Notes under the pieces: generated by a model
Seen by the model: the letters and a program-made list of their open reading frames with translations, nothing else
Database searches by the model: none
What the model was told of the DNA's origin: nothing
DNA from: Amycolatopsis nigrescens CSC17Ta-90
GTDB taxonomy: Bacteria > Actinomycetota > Actinomycetes > Mycobacteriales > Pseudonocardiaceae
Direction of reading: 5' to 3'
Length of the DNA stretch: 64,000 bases
NCBI RefSeq assembly: GCF_000384315.1
Contig: NZ_ARVW01000001.1
Coordinates: 62,001-126,000 of the forward strand
In this document: positions 51,242-60,877 of the stretch, piece after piece
Position numbering within the stretch: position 1 is the stretch's first letter
Layout of the letters: every line of letters begins with the position of its first letter
Position numbers and translations under genes: made by a program

Positions 51242-53557
51242 CTAGTCTCCCCGGCGATCCCCATCGGGGTTTTTCCGGCGGGTGGCCCAGACCGCGATCT
51301 GGGCCCGGCTGGTGCAGCCGAGTTTGGTCATGATGTGCGCGACGTGGGTTTCCGCGGTGCGCAGGGAGATGACGAGCCGCGCGGCGATCTGGCGGTTGGT
51401 CAGGCCCTGACGGACGAGTTCGGCGATCTCGCGTTGCCGCCTGGTGAGCGAATGGGCGCCGTCTGGTGGGTCGACTGGGGAGTAGCCGAGAACGTAGTGC
51501 AGCGCGTCGCGTTCGGGCATCGCCGCGCCGGCCGCGAAATGCCGGTCGAACTCGTGGTCGCCGAGGGCTTCGCGGGTGCGCTGGACGTGCCGGGCGTTCG
51601 GGGTCTCGAAGGCGGCCAGCGTGTGCATGGCAATGCCCTGGACGCGGCAGGCGGTTTCGGTGATCCCGTACAGGGTGGCCGCGCGAGCGTGCTCACCGAG
51701 GCGGCCGGCGACCCAGCCGGCGCTGGAGAGCCATTCGACGTCCCACCGATCCAGTCCGGTTTCCTCGGTGGCCGCCGCCAGATCCCGCAGACAGCGCGCG
51801 GCGGCGGCCGCGGCACCGAACTCGGCCTCGATCATGGTCAGCCCGGCCAGGAAGTATAGCCGGGCGTACAGGTCGCCGTACTCGGTGCAGCGCGCCACGC
51901 CTTCCCGCAGCAGCGCCCTGCCGCGGTCCGGGTCGCCGGAGAAGCCGGTGCTCCAACCTTGGTGGTCGAGGGCGACGAGCTCTCCTCGCCGGTCACCGGC
52001 CGCGCGAAACCCGTCCACCGCGGCCGAAAAGATCCCGGCGGCGCGGCCGGGCTCGCCCCGGCACTCGGCGAGGAAGCCGGTGGTGAACTTGGCGCGGGCC
52101 ATCAAGGGTTCGTCACCAAGGCGGGTCGCGAGATCGTTCGCTTCGGCCACCAGCTCGGCACCACGTTCCAAGGCGCCTTCGTGCACGCAGTAGTCGGCGT
52201 TGTACAGCATTGCCCGGCACACCCGCGGCCCGTCGGGTGCGGCGTTCGGCAGCAGGCGGTCCAGCCAGGTCCGGGCTTCGGCGAGCAGGCGCCACATCTG
52301 CCAGTACAGGTGCAGGTCGGTCGTCATCGCGATACCGGCGTCGGCCTCGCCCGGGGTGCTCAGGCAGAACTCGATGGCGACCCGCAGGTTCGGGTGGTCC
52401 GGCCACAACCGGTGGCACAGCGGCAACGTGTCCGCTGTCCCCTCCGCATCGCGCACACGACCGGCCCTGGCGGCGTAGCAGTCCCGATGCCGCCGGCCCA
52501 CCCGCGGCAGCTCCCCGGCGGACTCGGCGGACAACTGCTCCCGGCCGTACTCCCGCAACGTCTCCAGCATGCGGTACCGAAGCTCACCGTCGTGCTCCTG
52601 CGCGGCCAGCACCGACTTGTCGACCAGGCCGTCGATCAGGTCCAGCACCGCTTCCGGCTCGACCCCGGCACCACCGCACACCCGCTCGGCCGCGTCCAGG
52701 TCGAACGATCCGGCGAACACCGAGGCCCGTGCCCACACCAGCTGCTCGCCCGGGGTGCACAGCCCGTAGCTCCAGTCCACCGTGCCGCGCAGGGTGCGCT
52801 GCCGTTCCGGGACGGAGCGGGTGGCGCTGGTCAGCAGCGACAATCGGGTACCGAGCCGGCCGGCCAGCTGCCGTACCGACAGCGACCGGACGCGGACGGC
52901 GGCCAGCTCGATCGCCAGCGGCAGCCCCTCCAGCCCGTGGACCAGCCTGGCGACATCCCGATAGTTGTCCTCGGTGATCTCGAAGGACGGCAGGACCGCC
53001 CGGACCCGGTCGGCGAACAGCGACACCGAGTCGTAGCGCTCGAGTTCGGCCGCCGACCCGATCCGGTCCGGATCCGGCACCGCCAGCGGCGCCAGCTCGA
53101 GAAGATGTTCACCGGCCACGGCGAGCGGCTGCCTGCTGGTGGCCAGCACCACCACTCCTGGACAGGCCCGCATCACCGCGGCGGCCAGCTCGGCACAGGC
53201 ATCGACAAGGTGCTCGCAGTTGTCCAGCACCAGCAGCATCCGCCGATCCCGCAACGAGTCCACCAGCATCCGCCCCTCGGCCCCCGCCTGGCCGCGCAAG
53301 CCGAGCGTCACCGCGACCGTGTTCGCCACCAGCCCGGCATCGGCCAACTCGGCCAGCTCGACGAACACCACCCCGTCCGGCATGCCCGCCGACTCGGCCG
53401 CCACCCGCGCAGCCAGCCGGGTCTTGCCCACCCCGGGTGGGCCGACCACCGTCACCAACCGCTCACTGCCCAGCAGCTTCCCCAGCGCGGCGACCTCGCA
53501 ATGCCGCCCCACGTAGCCGGCCAGCCGTACCGGCAGCCCACGCACCCCGTCCGCCAT
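51242..53557 (-). CDS. LuxR-family ATPase regulator (LAL/AfsR-like)
   Basis: About 771 residues. An NB-ARC-type ATPase comes first (LVTVVGPPGVGKTRLAARVA, then MLLVLDNCEHLVDACAELA and GLPLAIELAA), a TPR-like middle follows, and the C-terminus has a LuxR helix-turn-helix (LTRRQREIAELVRQGLTNRQIAARLVISLRTAETHVAHIMTKLG). Such proteins activate target operons on ATP and ligand binding. I start at the ATG giving MADGVRGLPVRLAGYVGR, with GGAG upstream; an extension to 53695 is unlikely. It lies between the HNH copy and the GH92 gene and may control the mannosidases. Confidence 0.85.
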   Translation of the reverse strand: MADGVRGLPVRLAGYVGRHCEVAALGKLLGSERLVTVVGPPGVGKTRLAARVAAESAGMPDGVVFVELAELADAGLVANTVAVTLGLRGQAGAEGRMLVDSLRDRRMLLVLDNCEHLVDACAELAAAVMRACPGVVVLATSRQPLAVAGEHLLELAPLAVPDPDRIGSAAELERYDSVSLFADRVRAVLPSFEITEDNYRDVARLVHGLEGLPLAIELAAVRVRSLSVRQLAGRLGTRLSLLTSATRSVPERQRTLRGTVDWSYGLCTPGEQLVWARASVFAGSFDLDAAERVCGGAGVEPEAVLDLIDGLVDKSVLAAQEHDGELRYRMLETLREYGREQLSAESAGELPRVGRRHRDCYAARAGRVRDAEGTADTLPLCHRLWPDHPNLRVAIEFCLSTPGEADAGIAMTTDLHLYWQMWRLLAEARTWLDRLLPNAAPDGPRVCRAMLYNADYCVHEGALERGAELVAEANDLATRLGDEPLMARAKFTTGFLAECRGEPGRAAGIFSAAVDGFRAAGDRRGELVALDHQGWSTGFSGDPDRGRALLREGVARCTEYGDLYARLYFLAGLTMIEAEFGAAAAAARCLRDLAAATEETGLDRWDVEWLSSAGWVAGRLGEHARAATLYGITETACRVQGIAMHTLAAFETPNARHVQRTREALGDHEFDRHFAAGAAMPERDALHYVLGYSPVDPPDGAHSLTRRQREIAELVRQGLTNRQIAARLVISLRTAETHVAHIMTKLGCTSRAQIAVWATRRKNPDGDRRGD

Positions 53558-53701
53558 GCCCCACTCCACACCATCACGCACCACACCAGACACCCGACCA
53601 GGGAGCTTAGGTGCAGCCGCACTGGCCCGCCCGTCGCAGCCGACCACACCGACCGATCCGATGGCCGTTACCGCCCCGTTCGACCGTCCTTTCACGACGC
53701 G

Positions 53702-56107
53702 CTAGCCGGGAGGTGCGTCCGAAGGGGAGGAACCCCAGGCCTGATCGGGTGTCGTGGCGAGGTCGAAGTCCAGCTGCCCACCGTCGCGCACCAGCGAGTC
53801 CGGCACCCACGGCCGGGTCGAGAGCTTGCCGTTGACCCGCAGCCCGTGAAGGTACTTGGTGTTCTCGGCGGCCGTCGGTGCGGTCACCACGATGTTCCGC
53901 CCGCCGTCGCGGTGGATCTCCGCTCGCGGGAACAGGGGCGCGGACAGCACCAGTTCGGCGCGGCTGGGGTTCTGCGGGTACAGCCCCAGCGCGGTCCACA
54001 CGTACCAGGACGACATGGTGCCCAGATCGTCGTTGCCGGGGATGCCGCCGGTGCCGTCCGTCCACAGTGTCCGGACGATCTCGCGCAGCGTCTCCTGGGT
54101 TCGGTACGGCCGGCCCAGATAGTTGTACAGCCACGGGGTCTGGATGCTGGGTTCGTTGCCAGCGTCGAACCGGGTCGGGTCCTTGCCGGTGAGGTCCCAG
54201 CTCCCGTCCGGCCGGTGGAAGAAGCCGTCCAGCCGGCGGGCCGCGCGTTCCCGGCCGCCCATCGCCTCGGTGAGGCCGGACATGTCGTGGTAGACCATCC
54301 AGGTGTACTGGGCGCTGGTCCCCTCCACGAAGCCCTCATCGGTGCCCGGGCTGAAGTCCGGCGCCCAGGTGCCGTCCGAGGCGCGGTTGCGGGCATAGCC
54401 GTCCAGGCCGTCCAGGCCGGCCGCCTTCGGGTCGAAGACGTTGCGCCAGTTCCCGGCACGTTCACCGAATGTTTGCTGGTTCTCCTTGTCCCCCAACTGT
54501 TTCGCCAGTTCGGCGATGGCGTAGTCGGCGGTGGCGTCCTCCAGGGTTTCCGCCGCGCCGCCCCAGCAGTGGCAGTCGTCCGACGGCACGTAGCCGATCC
54601 GCTGGTAGCGATCCAGCGAAGGTCGCTGACCGACGCACTGGACCGGACAGCCCTGGTCAGACAGGTCGTTCGCGGTCGGCACGGTGGCCGCCTGCACCAA
54701 CGAGGCATACGCCCGCCGCACGTCGAAGTTGGTGGCACCGAAGGCGTACATGCCGGCGACGGACGGCGCGGAGGGGTCGCCGGACATCACCGCGGTCTTG
54801 CCGTTGTTGTGCAGCCAGCGGTCCCATTCGCCGCCGCGCTGGTCGGCGAAGTTGAGCAGGGACTGCGCGTAGTCGCCGGCGATCCGCGGCTCCAGCAAGG
54901 CGAGCAGCTGCACTTGGGCCCGGTACACGTCCCAGCCGGAGAAGGTGGAGTACTGCGCGTGCTGACCCGGCGAGAGCCGGTAGGTGCGCAGGTCCGAACC
55001 GAGGTACTCGCCGGTGACGTCGTTGAACAGGCTCGGCTGCAGCAGCGCGTGGTACAGCGCGGTGTAGAACACCCGCCGCTGGGCCGGGCTGCCACCGCCG
55101 ACCTGGATCCGGCTCAGCGCCCGCTCCCACGCCTGCCGTGCGTCCGCGCGGACCGCGTCGAAGCTCGTCCCCGCGGGGTTCTCCGCGCGCAGGTTGGCTT
55201 CCGCGCCGGTCTGGCTCACGTAGGAGATGCCGACCCGCATGCCGACCGCCCGGTCCGGGCCGGTCTCGAAGCCAACGTACCCGCCGGAACCCTTGCCCTT
55301 CCGCTGTTCGGGCGTGAACCCTTCACCGCCCGTCGCGGCGGTGCTACCGGGTTGCAGCTTTCCGTCGACCCAGGTGCCGTAGCCGGTGATCGGCTGGTCG
55401 AACTCGGCGACGAAGTGCACCCGGTAGTAGGCGCGCTGGTTGAACTCACCACCGGAGGTCTTTCCGCAGAATCCGCCGCCGTCCACCGAACCGGTCACCC
55501 GCCGACCGGACGGGTCGATGCGCACCTCCGCGTTTCCGCTGCCGGCCAGGGAGTTCGAGGTGCGGAACAACAGGTTCGCCGGCTGCCCATCGGGAAAGGT
55601 GAACCGGCCGGACCCGGTGCGGTCGGTCGCGGTCAGGTCCACGCCCACCCCGGACGCCAGCCCGATCCGGTAGTGGCCGGGTTCCGCCGATTCCTCGGCG
55701 TGGCTGAAATCGCTGGCGTAGCGCTGGTCCTTGACGTCCGCCGACGGCGAGGAGTTGACCTCGCCGGCGAACGGCATGATCGGGATGTCGCCCGAGGCGC
55801 CTGGGGTGCAGCCGGTCCCGTTCAGGTGGGTCAGCCCGAACCCGCGGATCCTGGTCACGTCGTACTGGTAGCCACCGGCCGCCCCGGCGGAGGTCTGATC
55901 CCCCTTCGTCGTGGTGGGGCTGAAGGACAACATGCCGAACGGGCGCACCGCACCCGGGTAGACGTTGCCCGCGTTCGTGGTGCCGATGAACGGGTTCACC
56001 GAGCCGGCGAGGTCGTCGGCGGGTTCGGGATCGGCGGCAGCCGTTGGCGCACTGGCGACCGTCGCGACCAGGACGGTCACCACGGCAAATGTGAGAATAG
56101 ATCGCAT
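53702..56107 (-). CDS. Secreted GH92-family alpha-mannosidase 1
   Basis: The 801-residue precursor has a signal peptide MRSILTFAVVTVLVATVASAPTAAA. GH92 hallmarks are present: SVNPFIGTTNAGNVYPGAVRPFGMLSFSP, RIRGFGLTHLNGTGC, FSGWDVYRAQVQLLAL, the probable acid region EGTSAQYTWMVYHDM, and GNDDLGTMSSWYVWTALGLYP with the base Asp. These calcium-dependent exo-enzymes remove alpha-1,2- and other alpha-mannosyl units from glycans. It has no extra C-terminal domain, unlike the divergent neighbour. A LacI-type palindrome lies 29-58 bp upstream of the start. Confidence 0.93.
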   Translation of the reverse strand: MRSILTFAVVTVLVATVASAPTAAADPEPADDLAGSVNPFIGTTNAGNVYPGAVRPFGMLSFSPTTTKGDQTSAGAAGGYQYDVTRIRGFGLTHLNGTGCTPGASGDIPIMPFAGEVNSSPSADVKDQRYASDFSHAEESAEPGHYRIGLASGVGVDLTATDRTGSGRFTFPDGQPANLLFRTSNSLAGSGNAEVRIDPSGRRVTGSVDGGGFCGKTSGGEFNQRAYYRVHFVAEFDQPITGYGTWVDGKLQPGSTAATGGEGFTPEQRKGKGSGGYVGFETGPDRAVGMRVGISYVSQTGAEANLRAENPAGTSFDAVRADARQAWERALSRIQVGGGSPAQRRVFYTALYHALLQPSLFNDVTGEYLGSDLRTYRLSPGQHAQYSTFSGWDVYRAQVQLLALLEPRIAGDYAQSLLNFADQRGGEWDRWLHNNGKTAVMSGDPSAPSVAGMYAFGATNFDVRRAYASLVQAATVPTANDLSDQGCPVQCVGQRPSLDRYQRIGYVPSDDCHCWGGAAETLEDATADYAIAELAKQLGDKENQQTFGERAGNWRNVFDPKAAGLDGLDGYARNRASDGTWAPDFSPGTDEGFVEGTSAQYTWMVYHDMSGLTEAMGGRERAARRLDGFFHRPDGSWDLTGKDPTRFDAGNEPSIQTPWLYNYLGRPYRTQETLREIVRTLWTDGTGGIPGNDDLGTMSSWYVWTALGLYPQNPSRAELVLSAPLFPRAEIHRDGGRNIVVTAPTAAENTKYLHGLRVNGKLSTRPWVPDSLVRDGGQLDFDLATTPDQAWGSSPSDAPPG

Positions 56108-56135
56108 TCCGCTGCCCTTTCCCGCCGTTGGACAA

Positions 56136-56165
56136 AGGCATCATGACAACGTTGTCATGATGCCT
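56136..56165. promoter_or_regulatory. Perfect 30-bp palindrome with LacI-type operator core
   Basis: Two 15-base arms meet at 56150/56151; the core TGACAACGTTGTCA is the usual site of LacI-family regulators of sugar genes. It stands between the two divergent GH92 genes and so can repress both until a mannan-derived sugar appears. No LacI-family gene is in the window. Confidence 0.85.
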
Positions 56166-56392
56166 GAAAAACAGTACCGGTGCGGCGTGCGAAAGACAAG
56201 TTCCGAACCCTCTGACCGAATACGAAAGTAGGGCACGGACACAAGTTTTCCAGACATTGGCACGCACATTACAAAAATCACCGAGGCTTCCGGATTCCCG
56301 CGTGGGGCGGTCAGATCTTTGTCAAAGCCTTGACCGACGATCGGGACGGGCGCGATGGTCTCCAGCGAAGCGCTTCGACTCGGGAGGCTCGG

Positions 56393-59300
56393 ATGGGGTT
56401 TCGCAAGCGGCTCGGTGTGGTGTTCGCGTCGGCGGTGCTGGTGACGACCGGGGTGTCCTCGGCTTCGGCGGCGCCGGGCGACGCGCCGCTGGTGGCGGAC
56501 CCCGCCGCGTACGTGGACCCGTTCATCGGGACCGGGACTGGGGGCAGCTCGGTCGGCGAGATCAACAACTTCCCCGGCGCGGCGGTGCCGTTCGGGATGA
56601 TGCAGTTCTCGCCGGACACCAAGGGCTCCTACGCCGGCTACCAGTACCACAGCGATCAGATCCGCGGGTTCAGCCTCAACCACGCCTCGGTCGGCTGCCA
56701 CGCCTTCGGCGATGTGCCGCTGCTGCCCGTTACCGGTGACGTCGGAGCGGCGCCGTGGGACCGCGTCGAGCGTTTCTCGCACGACGGTGAGCAGGCCGAG
56801 CCGGGCTACTACGCGGTGACGCTCGCCGATTCGAAGGTGCGCGCCGAGCTGACCGCGACCACCCGCACCGGCCTGGCCACGTTCACCTTCCCCGCAGACG
56901 GCGCGCGGCAGGTGCTGGTGAAGGGCGGCGCGAGCCTGGCCGGCAACTCGCAGGCCGAGCTGACGATCAACGGCGACCGCGAGGTCACCGGGTCCGCGAC
57001 CACCGGGAAGTTCTGCGGGAAGGACAACAAGTACAAGGTCTACTACGCGATCACCTTCGACCAGCCCTTCACCGCGCACGGCACCTGGGACGGCGCCGAG
57101 GTCACCCCCGGATCTTCCACTGTGGACTCACCGAAGGCGGGCGCGTACCTGACCTTCGGCGGCGGCGTGGTGCGCGCGAAGGTGTCCATGTCCTATGTGG
57201 ACGTCGATGGGGCGAAGGCGAACCTGGCCGCGGAGGTGCCCGGCTGGGAGCCGCGGGCCGTTCGGGACGACACCCGCGCCCGCTGGTCCGACGCACTGGG
57301 CAAGATCAAGGTCGCCGGGCGAGACACCGCGCAGCTCAAGACCTTCTACACCGCGCTCTACCACTCGCTGATGCACCCCAACACGTTCAACGACGTCGAC
57401 GGCCGCTACATCGGCTTCGACGACAAGATCCGCACCCTGCCGCCAGGACGCACCCAGTACGCGAACTTCTCCGACTGGGACACCTACCGCTCGCTCGCGC
57501 CGCTGCACGCGATGCTGTTCCCCGACCAGGCGAGCGACATGGCGCAGTCGCTGGTCAACGACGCCGTGCAGGGCGGCTGGTGGCCGAGGTGGCCGATGGC
57601 CAACGACTACACCGGCCAGATGACCGGCGACAACTCGGTGCCGCTCATCGCGAACCTGCACGCCTTCGGTGCGCGCGACTTCGACCTCGACACCGCGCTG
57701 AAGTACCTCGTCAAGGGCGCTACCACGGTGGACCACACGCCCGGCGCGTACCAGGAACGGCGCGGGATCGAGAGCTACGTCGCGCGCGGCTACCTGCCGA
57801 ACAACAACGAGTCGCGCGGCGACCACGCCCGCGTCGGCGCGTCCACCACGCTGGAATGGGCGATCGACGACTTCGCCATCGCCCAGCTCGCGAAGGCCGC
57901 GGGCGATCGGGACACCGCGCGGGACTTCACCCGCCGCGGCCAGAACTGGCAGCACCTCCTCAACCCGTCGACCGGGTACCTCCAGCCGCGCGACGAGTAC
58001 GGCCGCTTCCCGGACGGGCCCGCCTACCAGCCCCCGCCGCCGGGGAAGTTCGGCCAGGACGGGTTCGACGAGGGCAACGCGGCGCAGTACAACTGGCTCG
58101 TGCCGCAGAACTCGGCGGGCCTGATCACCGCGATGGGCGGGAGGGCGGCCGCCGCCGCGCGCCTCGACGAGTTCTTCACCAAGCTCAACGTCGGCCCGAA
58201 CGAGCCGTACATGTGGGCGGGCAACGAACCCGACTTCGGGGTGCCGTGGCTGTACAACCACCTCGGGCAGCCGTGGAAGGCGCAGGCGGCCGTGCGGAAG
58301 ATCGCGACCACCCTGTTCTCCGCGACCCCGGACGGTGAGCCGGGCAACGATGACCTCGGCGCGCAGTCGTCGTGGTACGTATGGGCCGCGCTCGGGCTCT
58401 ATCCGGCCACACCGGGAACCGCCGACCTGAGCGTGCACAGCCCGTTGTTCGAGCGCGCCGTGCTGGACCTGCCCGGCGGCGAGCTCGACATCCGCGCACC
58501 GAAGGCGTCGGCAAGCACGCCGTACGTGCACGGACTCGCCCTCGACGGCCGGAACTGGGAGCGCACCTCCCTGCCGCAGGACATCGTACGCACCGGCGGA
58601 CGGTTGGACTTCTCGCTCGCCGCCACCCCGGACAAGCGCTGGGCGGTGCACTCCGCTCCCCCGTCCTACCGCGAGGGCGAACGTCCCTTCCTCGCGTCGG
58701 CGACGCCGAACCAGGTCACCGTCGAACCCGGCGGCTCCGGAGAGTTCACTGTGCACGGTCAGCGGCTCGGCGGGCCCGATCGGGAACTGCGGGTGACCAC
58801 GACGCCGCCGGTCGGGCTGGAGGTGCGAGGTCTGCCACGGGTGCCGCTCGACGGGAGCACGGGTGCGGGCAGCGCGAAGTTCACGGTCACCGCATCACCG
58901 GGGATGGCGCCGGGGTACCACGAGATCCCGGTGACGGTGCGGGGCAGCGGTGGTGAACCGGTGCGGGCCTCGGTGATCGTGCTGGTCGCGCCGAAGGGAA
59001 GCCTCCCCGCCGCATACGGGAACGTGGGCGTTTCGGAGGACACGGATACCGGCCATGCCGATTTCGACGGTGCCGACCACAGCTACTCCCGCCAAGCACT
59101 CGCCGCGGCCGGGTTGACGCCAGGTGCCACGGTTTCGGTCAGCGGGACGACGGTGACCTGGGCGTCGGTTCCGGTGGGACGCAAGGACAACGTGCTCGCG
59201 AACGGACAGGTCGTCTCCGCCGGCGCGGGCAAGCGGCTGCTGTTCGTCGGCTCAGCCACCCACGGCGACCATCGCGGCACCGCGACCGTCACCTTCACCG

Positions 59301-59545
59301 ATGGCAGCACCGCGCGGGCCGATCTGTCCTTCGGTGACTGGATTCAGCCAGGCGGCGGCGATGCGCCGGTGTTCGGCAATACCGTCGTCGCCCGCGCAGA
59401 CCACCACAACCAGCCCAAGGGGCAAGCCGGCCCTGCGTTCGTCTACGCGACCGCACCGTTCGACGTGCCGGCGGGGAAGCGGGTGGCCACGGTGACGCTG
59501 CCGGTGAACAAGGACCTGCACGTGTTCGCCATCGGCACGGCCTGA
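56393..59545 (+). CDS. Secreted GH92-family alpha-mannosidase 2 with C-terminal accessory domains
   Basis: The 1050-residue precursor starts MGFRKRLGVVFASAVLVTTGVSSASA (signal). The GH92 part spans to about residue 750: YVDPFIGTGTGGSSVGEINNFPGAAVPFGMMQFSP, GFSLNHASVGCHAFGDVPL, FSDWDTYRSLAPL, EGNAAQYNWLVPQNS and GNDDLGAQSSWYVWAALGLYP. The last 300 residues form an NEW1-like beta domain (PNQVTVEPGGSGEFTVHG) and a jelly-roll-type domain, probably for glycan or wall binding. CGGGAGG at 56381-56387 fixes the ATG. It complements mannosidase 1, as such pairs often differ in linkage. Confidence 0.92.
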   Translation: MGFRKRLGVVFASAVLVTTGVSSASAAPGDAPLVADPAAYVDPFIGTGTGGSSVGEINNFPGAAVPFGMMQFSPDTKGSYAGYQYHSDQIRGFSLNHASVGCHAFGDVPLLPVTGDVGAAPWDRVERFSHDGEQAEPGYYAVTLADSKVRAELTATTRTGLATFTFPADGARQVLVKGGASLAGNSQAELTINGDREVTGSATTGKFCGKDNKYKVYYAITFDQPFTAHGTWDGAEVTPGSSTVDSPKAGAYLTFGGGVVRAKVSMSYVDVDGAKANLAAEVPGWEPRAVRDDTRARWSDALGKIKVAGRDTAQLKTFYTALYHSLMHPNTFNDVDGRYIGFDDKIRTLPPGRTQYANFSDWDTYRSLAPLHAMLFPDQASDMAQSLVNDAVQGGWWPRWPMANDYTGQMTGDNSVPLIANLHAFGARDFDLDTALKYLVKGATTVDHTPGAYQERRGIESYVARGYLPNNNESRGDHARVGASTTLEWAIDDFAIAQLAKAAGDRDTARDFTRRGQNWQHLLNPSTGYLQPRDEYGRFPDGPAYQPPPPGKFGQDGFDEGNAAQYNWLVPQNSAGLITAMGGRAAAAARLDEFFTKLNVGPNEPYMWAGNEPDFGVPWLYNHLGQPWKAQAAVRKIATTLFSATPDGEPGNDDLGAQSSWYVWAALGLYPATPGTADLSVHSPLFERAVLDLPGGELDIRAPKASASTPYVHGLALDGRNWERTSLPQDIVRTGGRLDFSLAATPDKRWAVHSAPPSYREGERPFLASATPNQVTVEPGGSGEFTVHGQRLGGPDRELRVTTTPPVGLEVRGLPRVPLDGSTGAGSAKFTVTASPGMAPGYHEIPVTVRGSGGEPVRASVIVLVAPKGSLPAAYGNVGVSEDTDTGHADFDGADHSYSRQALAAAGLTPGATVSVSGTTVTWASVPVGRKDNVLANGQVVSAGAGKRLLFVGSATHGDHRGTATVTFTDGSTARADLSFGDWIQPGGGDAPVFGNTVVARADHHNQPKGQAGPAFVYATAPFDVPAGKRVATVTLPVNKDLHVFAIGTA

Positions 59546-59578
59546 CACCCGCCCGACGGCGCCGGTGCCGTGTGTCAG
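59542..59578. terminator. Candidate terminator between convergent genes
   Basis: CTGACAC at 59542-59548 pairs with GTGTCAG at 59572-59578, and the loop contains GGCGCCGGTGCC that can form an inner stem. It lies between the convergent mannosidase and lipoprotein genes. Confidence 0.5.
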
Positions 59579-60762
59579 CGGTCAGCGGAATAGGAGACGA
59601 CGACTCCGCGGGTGTACTGCTCGCCGGGCGGCAGCGGGGAGACGCCGACCGCGCCAACGCCCCAGATCTCCCGGGTGCCGGGCACGAGCTGGAGGTCGTG
59701 CAGCTCGACGTGCTGCCTGCGGTCCACCTCGGTGATCTCGTCGGTGCGGCCGGCGACCGGTTCCGGATCCCTGATCACCCGGCGGGCACCCTCGCGCGTG
59801 CGGTGCTGTTCCGTGCCGAACGCACTGGCCAGCACGAAACCACCCGCGCCGTCGCCGGTCGCCAGCAGGGCCGAGTTCGGCGGGGTCTGTTTCTCGGAGT
59901 TGTCGAACGCGTCGGGTTGCTTCTGCCACGCTTCGCCGTTCCAGCGCAGCGCGAACGCCGTGTAGGACTGGTCGGGTCCCGCGGTCGTCGCGGTGGCGGT
60001 GACCGCGCCGAACGCCCATGCCTCGTCGCGGGAGACGCTCACGATGTCGGAAATCCTGGCTGTCTCTCCCTCGGCGAGCGGGAACTCGGGCACCTCCATC
60101 GGCTGCCACCGCTGGCCGTCGAAGTGCGCGATCGCGGGCTGGCCACCGGCCTGTCCCGACGCCCAGACGTCGTCCTGGCCACTGGCGGCGAGCGAATCGA
60201 GGTGGTCCGCGGGCAACGCCGTGGCGTCCCACCTCGCGCCGTCCCAGTGATGCGCGACCGGTTCCGGTGTCGACGCGTCGAGCGCCCACACGTCATCGGG
60301 TGCCACGGCCACGGCCTCGCGCACGGTGAAGTCGGCGGCCATCCGGATCCACCGCTGCCCGTCCCAGCGCATCGCCCCCTGCTGGGGATCCCTGGCGATC
60401 TCGTCCGCGGCCAGGCGCCCGAACAGCCACACGTTGTCCGGGCCGGAGGCCGCCAGCTCGCTGATCTCCGCACCCCCTTCCCACCGCAGGGCGGGCGGCA
60501 TCGGGGCGTTCTGCCAGTCGGCGCCATCGCGGTGCAGCAAGGTGTAGACGGTCGATTCGGCGTTGTGTTCCATCGCCACCGCCCAGCCCTCGTCCGCGGA
60601 CACGGCGACCAGGTTCCACAGGGACATCGCCCGCGACGCACTGACGTAGTCGGTCCGCCAGCGGTCGGCGTCCTCACCGCCGCCAGGGTCCGCCCCACAG
60701 GCCGCCAGCAGCACCGCGACCGCCGCCACCACCGTTGACCGGCCCCCGACTCCGCTTCGCAC
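59575..60762 (-). CDS. Secreted lipoprotein with beta-propeller-like repeats
   Basis: About 395 residues. The N-terminal segment STVVAAVAVLLAACG carries the lipobox (LAAC), so it is anchored outside the membrane. The mature part repeats a motif of the kind SxxDxxWAVG followed by WDGxxW: SADEGWAVAMEH, GPDNVWLFGRL, APDDVWALD with HHWDGARWD, GQDDVWASG with HFDGQRWQ, and SRDEAWAFGA. This looks like a multi-blade propeller of unknown function. The frame opens with TTG at 60801, but the GTG at 60762 fits the signal better. Confidence 0.72.
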   Translation of the reverse strand: MRSGVGGRSTVVAAVAVLLAACGADPGGGEDADRWRTDYVSASRAMSLWNLVAVSADEGWAVAMEHNAESTVYTLLHRDGADWQNAPMPPALRWEGGAEISELAASGPDNVWLFGRLAADEIARDPQQGAMRWDGQRWIRMAADFTVREAVAVAPDDVWALDASTPEPVAHHWDGARWDATALPADHLDSLAASGQDDVWASGQAGGQPAIAHFDGQRWQPMEVPEFPLAEGETARISDIVSVSRDEAWAFGAVTATATTAGPDQSYTAFALRWNGEAWQKQPDAFDNSEKQTPPNSALLATGDGAGGFVLASAFGTEQHRTREGARRVIRDPEPVAGRTDEITEVDRRQHVELHDLQLVPGTREIWGVGAVGVSPLPPGEQYTRGVVVSYSADR

Positions 60763-60810
60763 GTCGCACAGGTTACGGGCACCGCGCGGGACCGATCCCA
60801 AGCCTCGGCC

Positions 60811-60850
60811 TTGACGATACTCAGAGAGTTCTCTAAATTTAGAGTGCTCT
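60811..60850 (+). promoter_or_regulatory. Promoter and operator of the TetR gene
   Basis: TTGACG at 60811-60816 and TAAATT at 60834-60839 are 17 bp apart. The palindrome CTCTAAATTTAGAG (60831-60844) covers the -10 box, and AGAG/CTCT repeats flank it (60823-60834 and 60841-60850). This is what an autorepressing TetR protein would use. Confidence 0.65.
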
Positions 60851-60877
60851 ATAAATTAGCTGGAGGGGCGGGCACGG

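Noticed and set aside
51959..56146. 1395-residue plus-strand frame
   Set aside because: Antisense to the LuxR regulator and mannosidase 1; Gly/Arg/Pro-rich with no motif despite its length.
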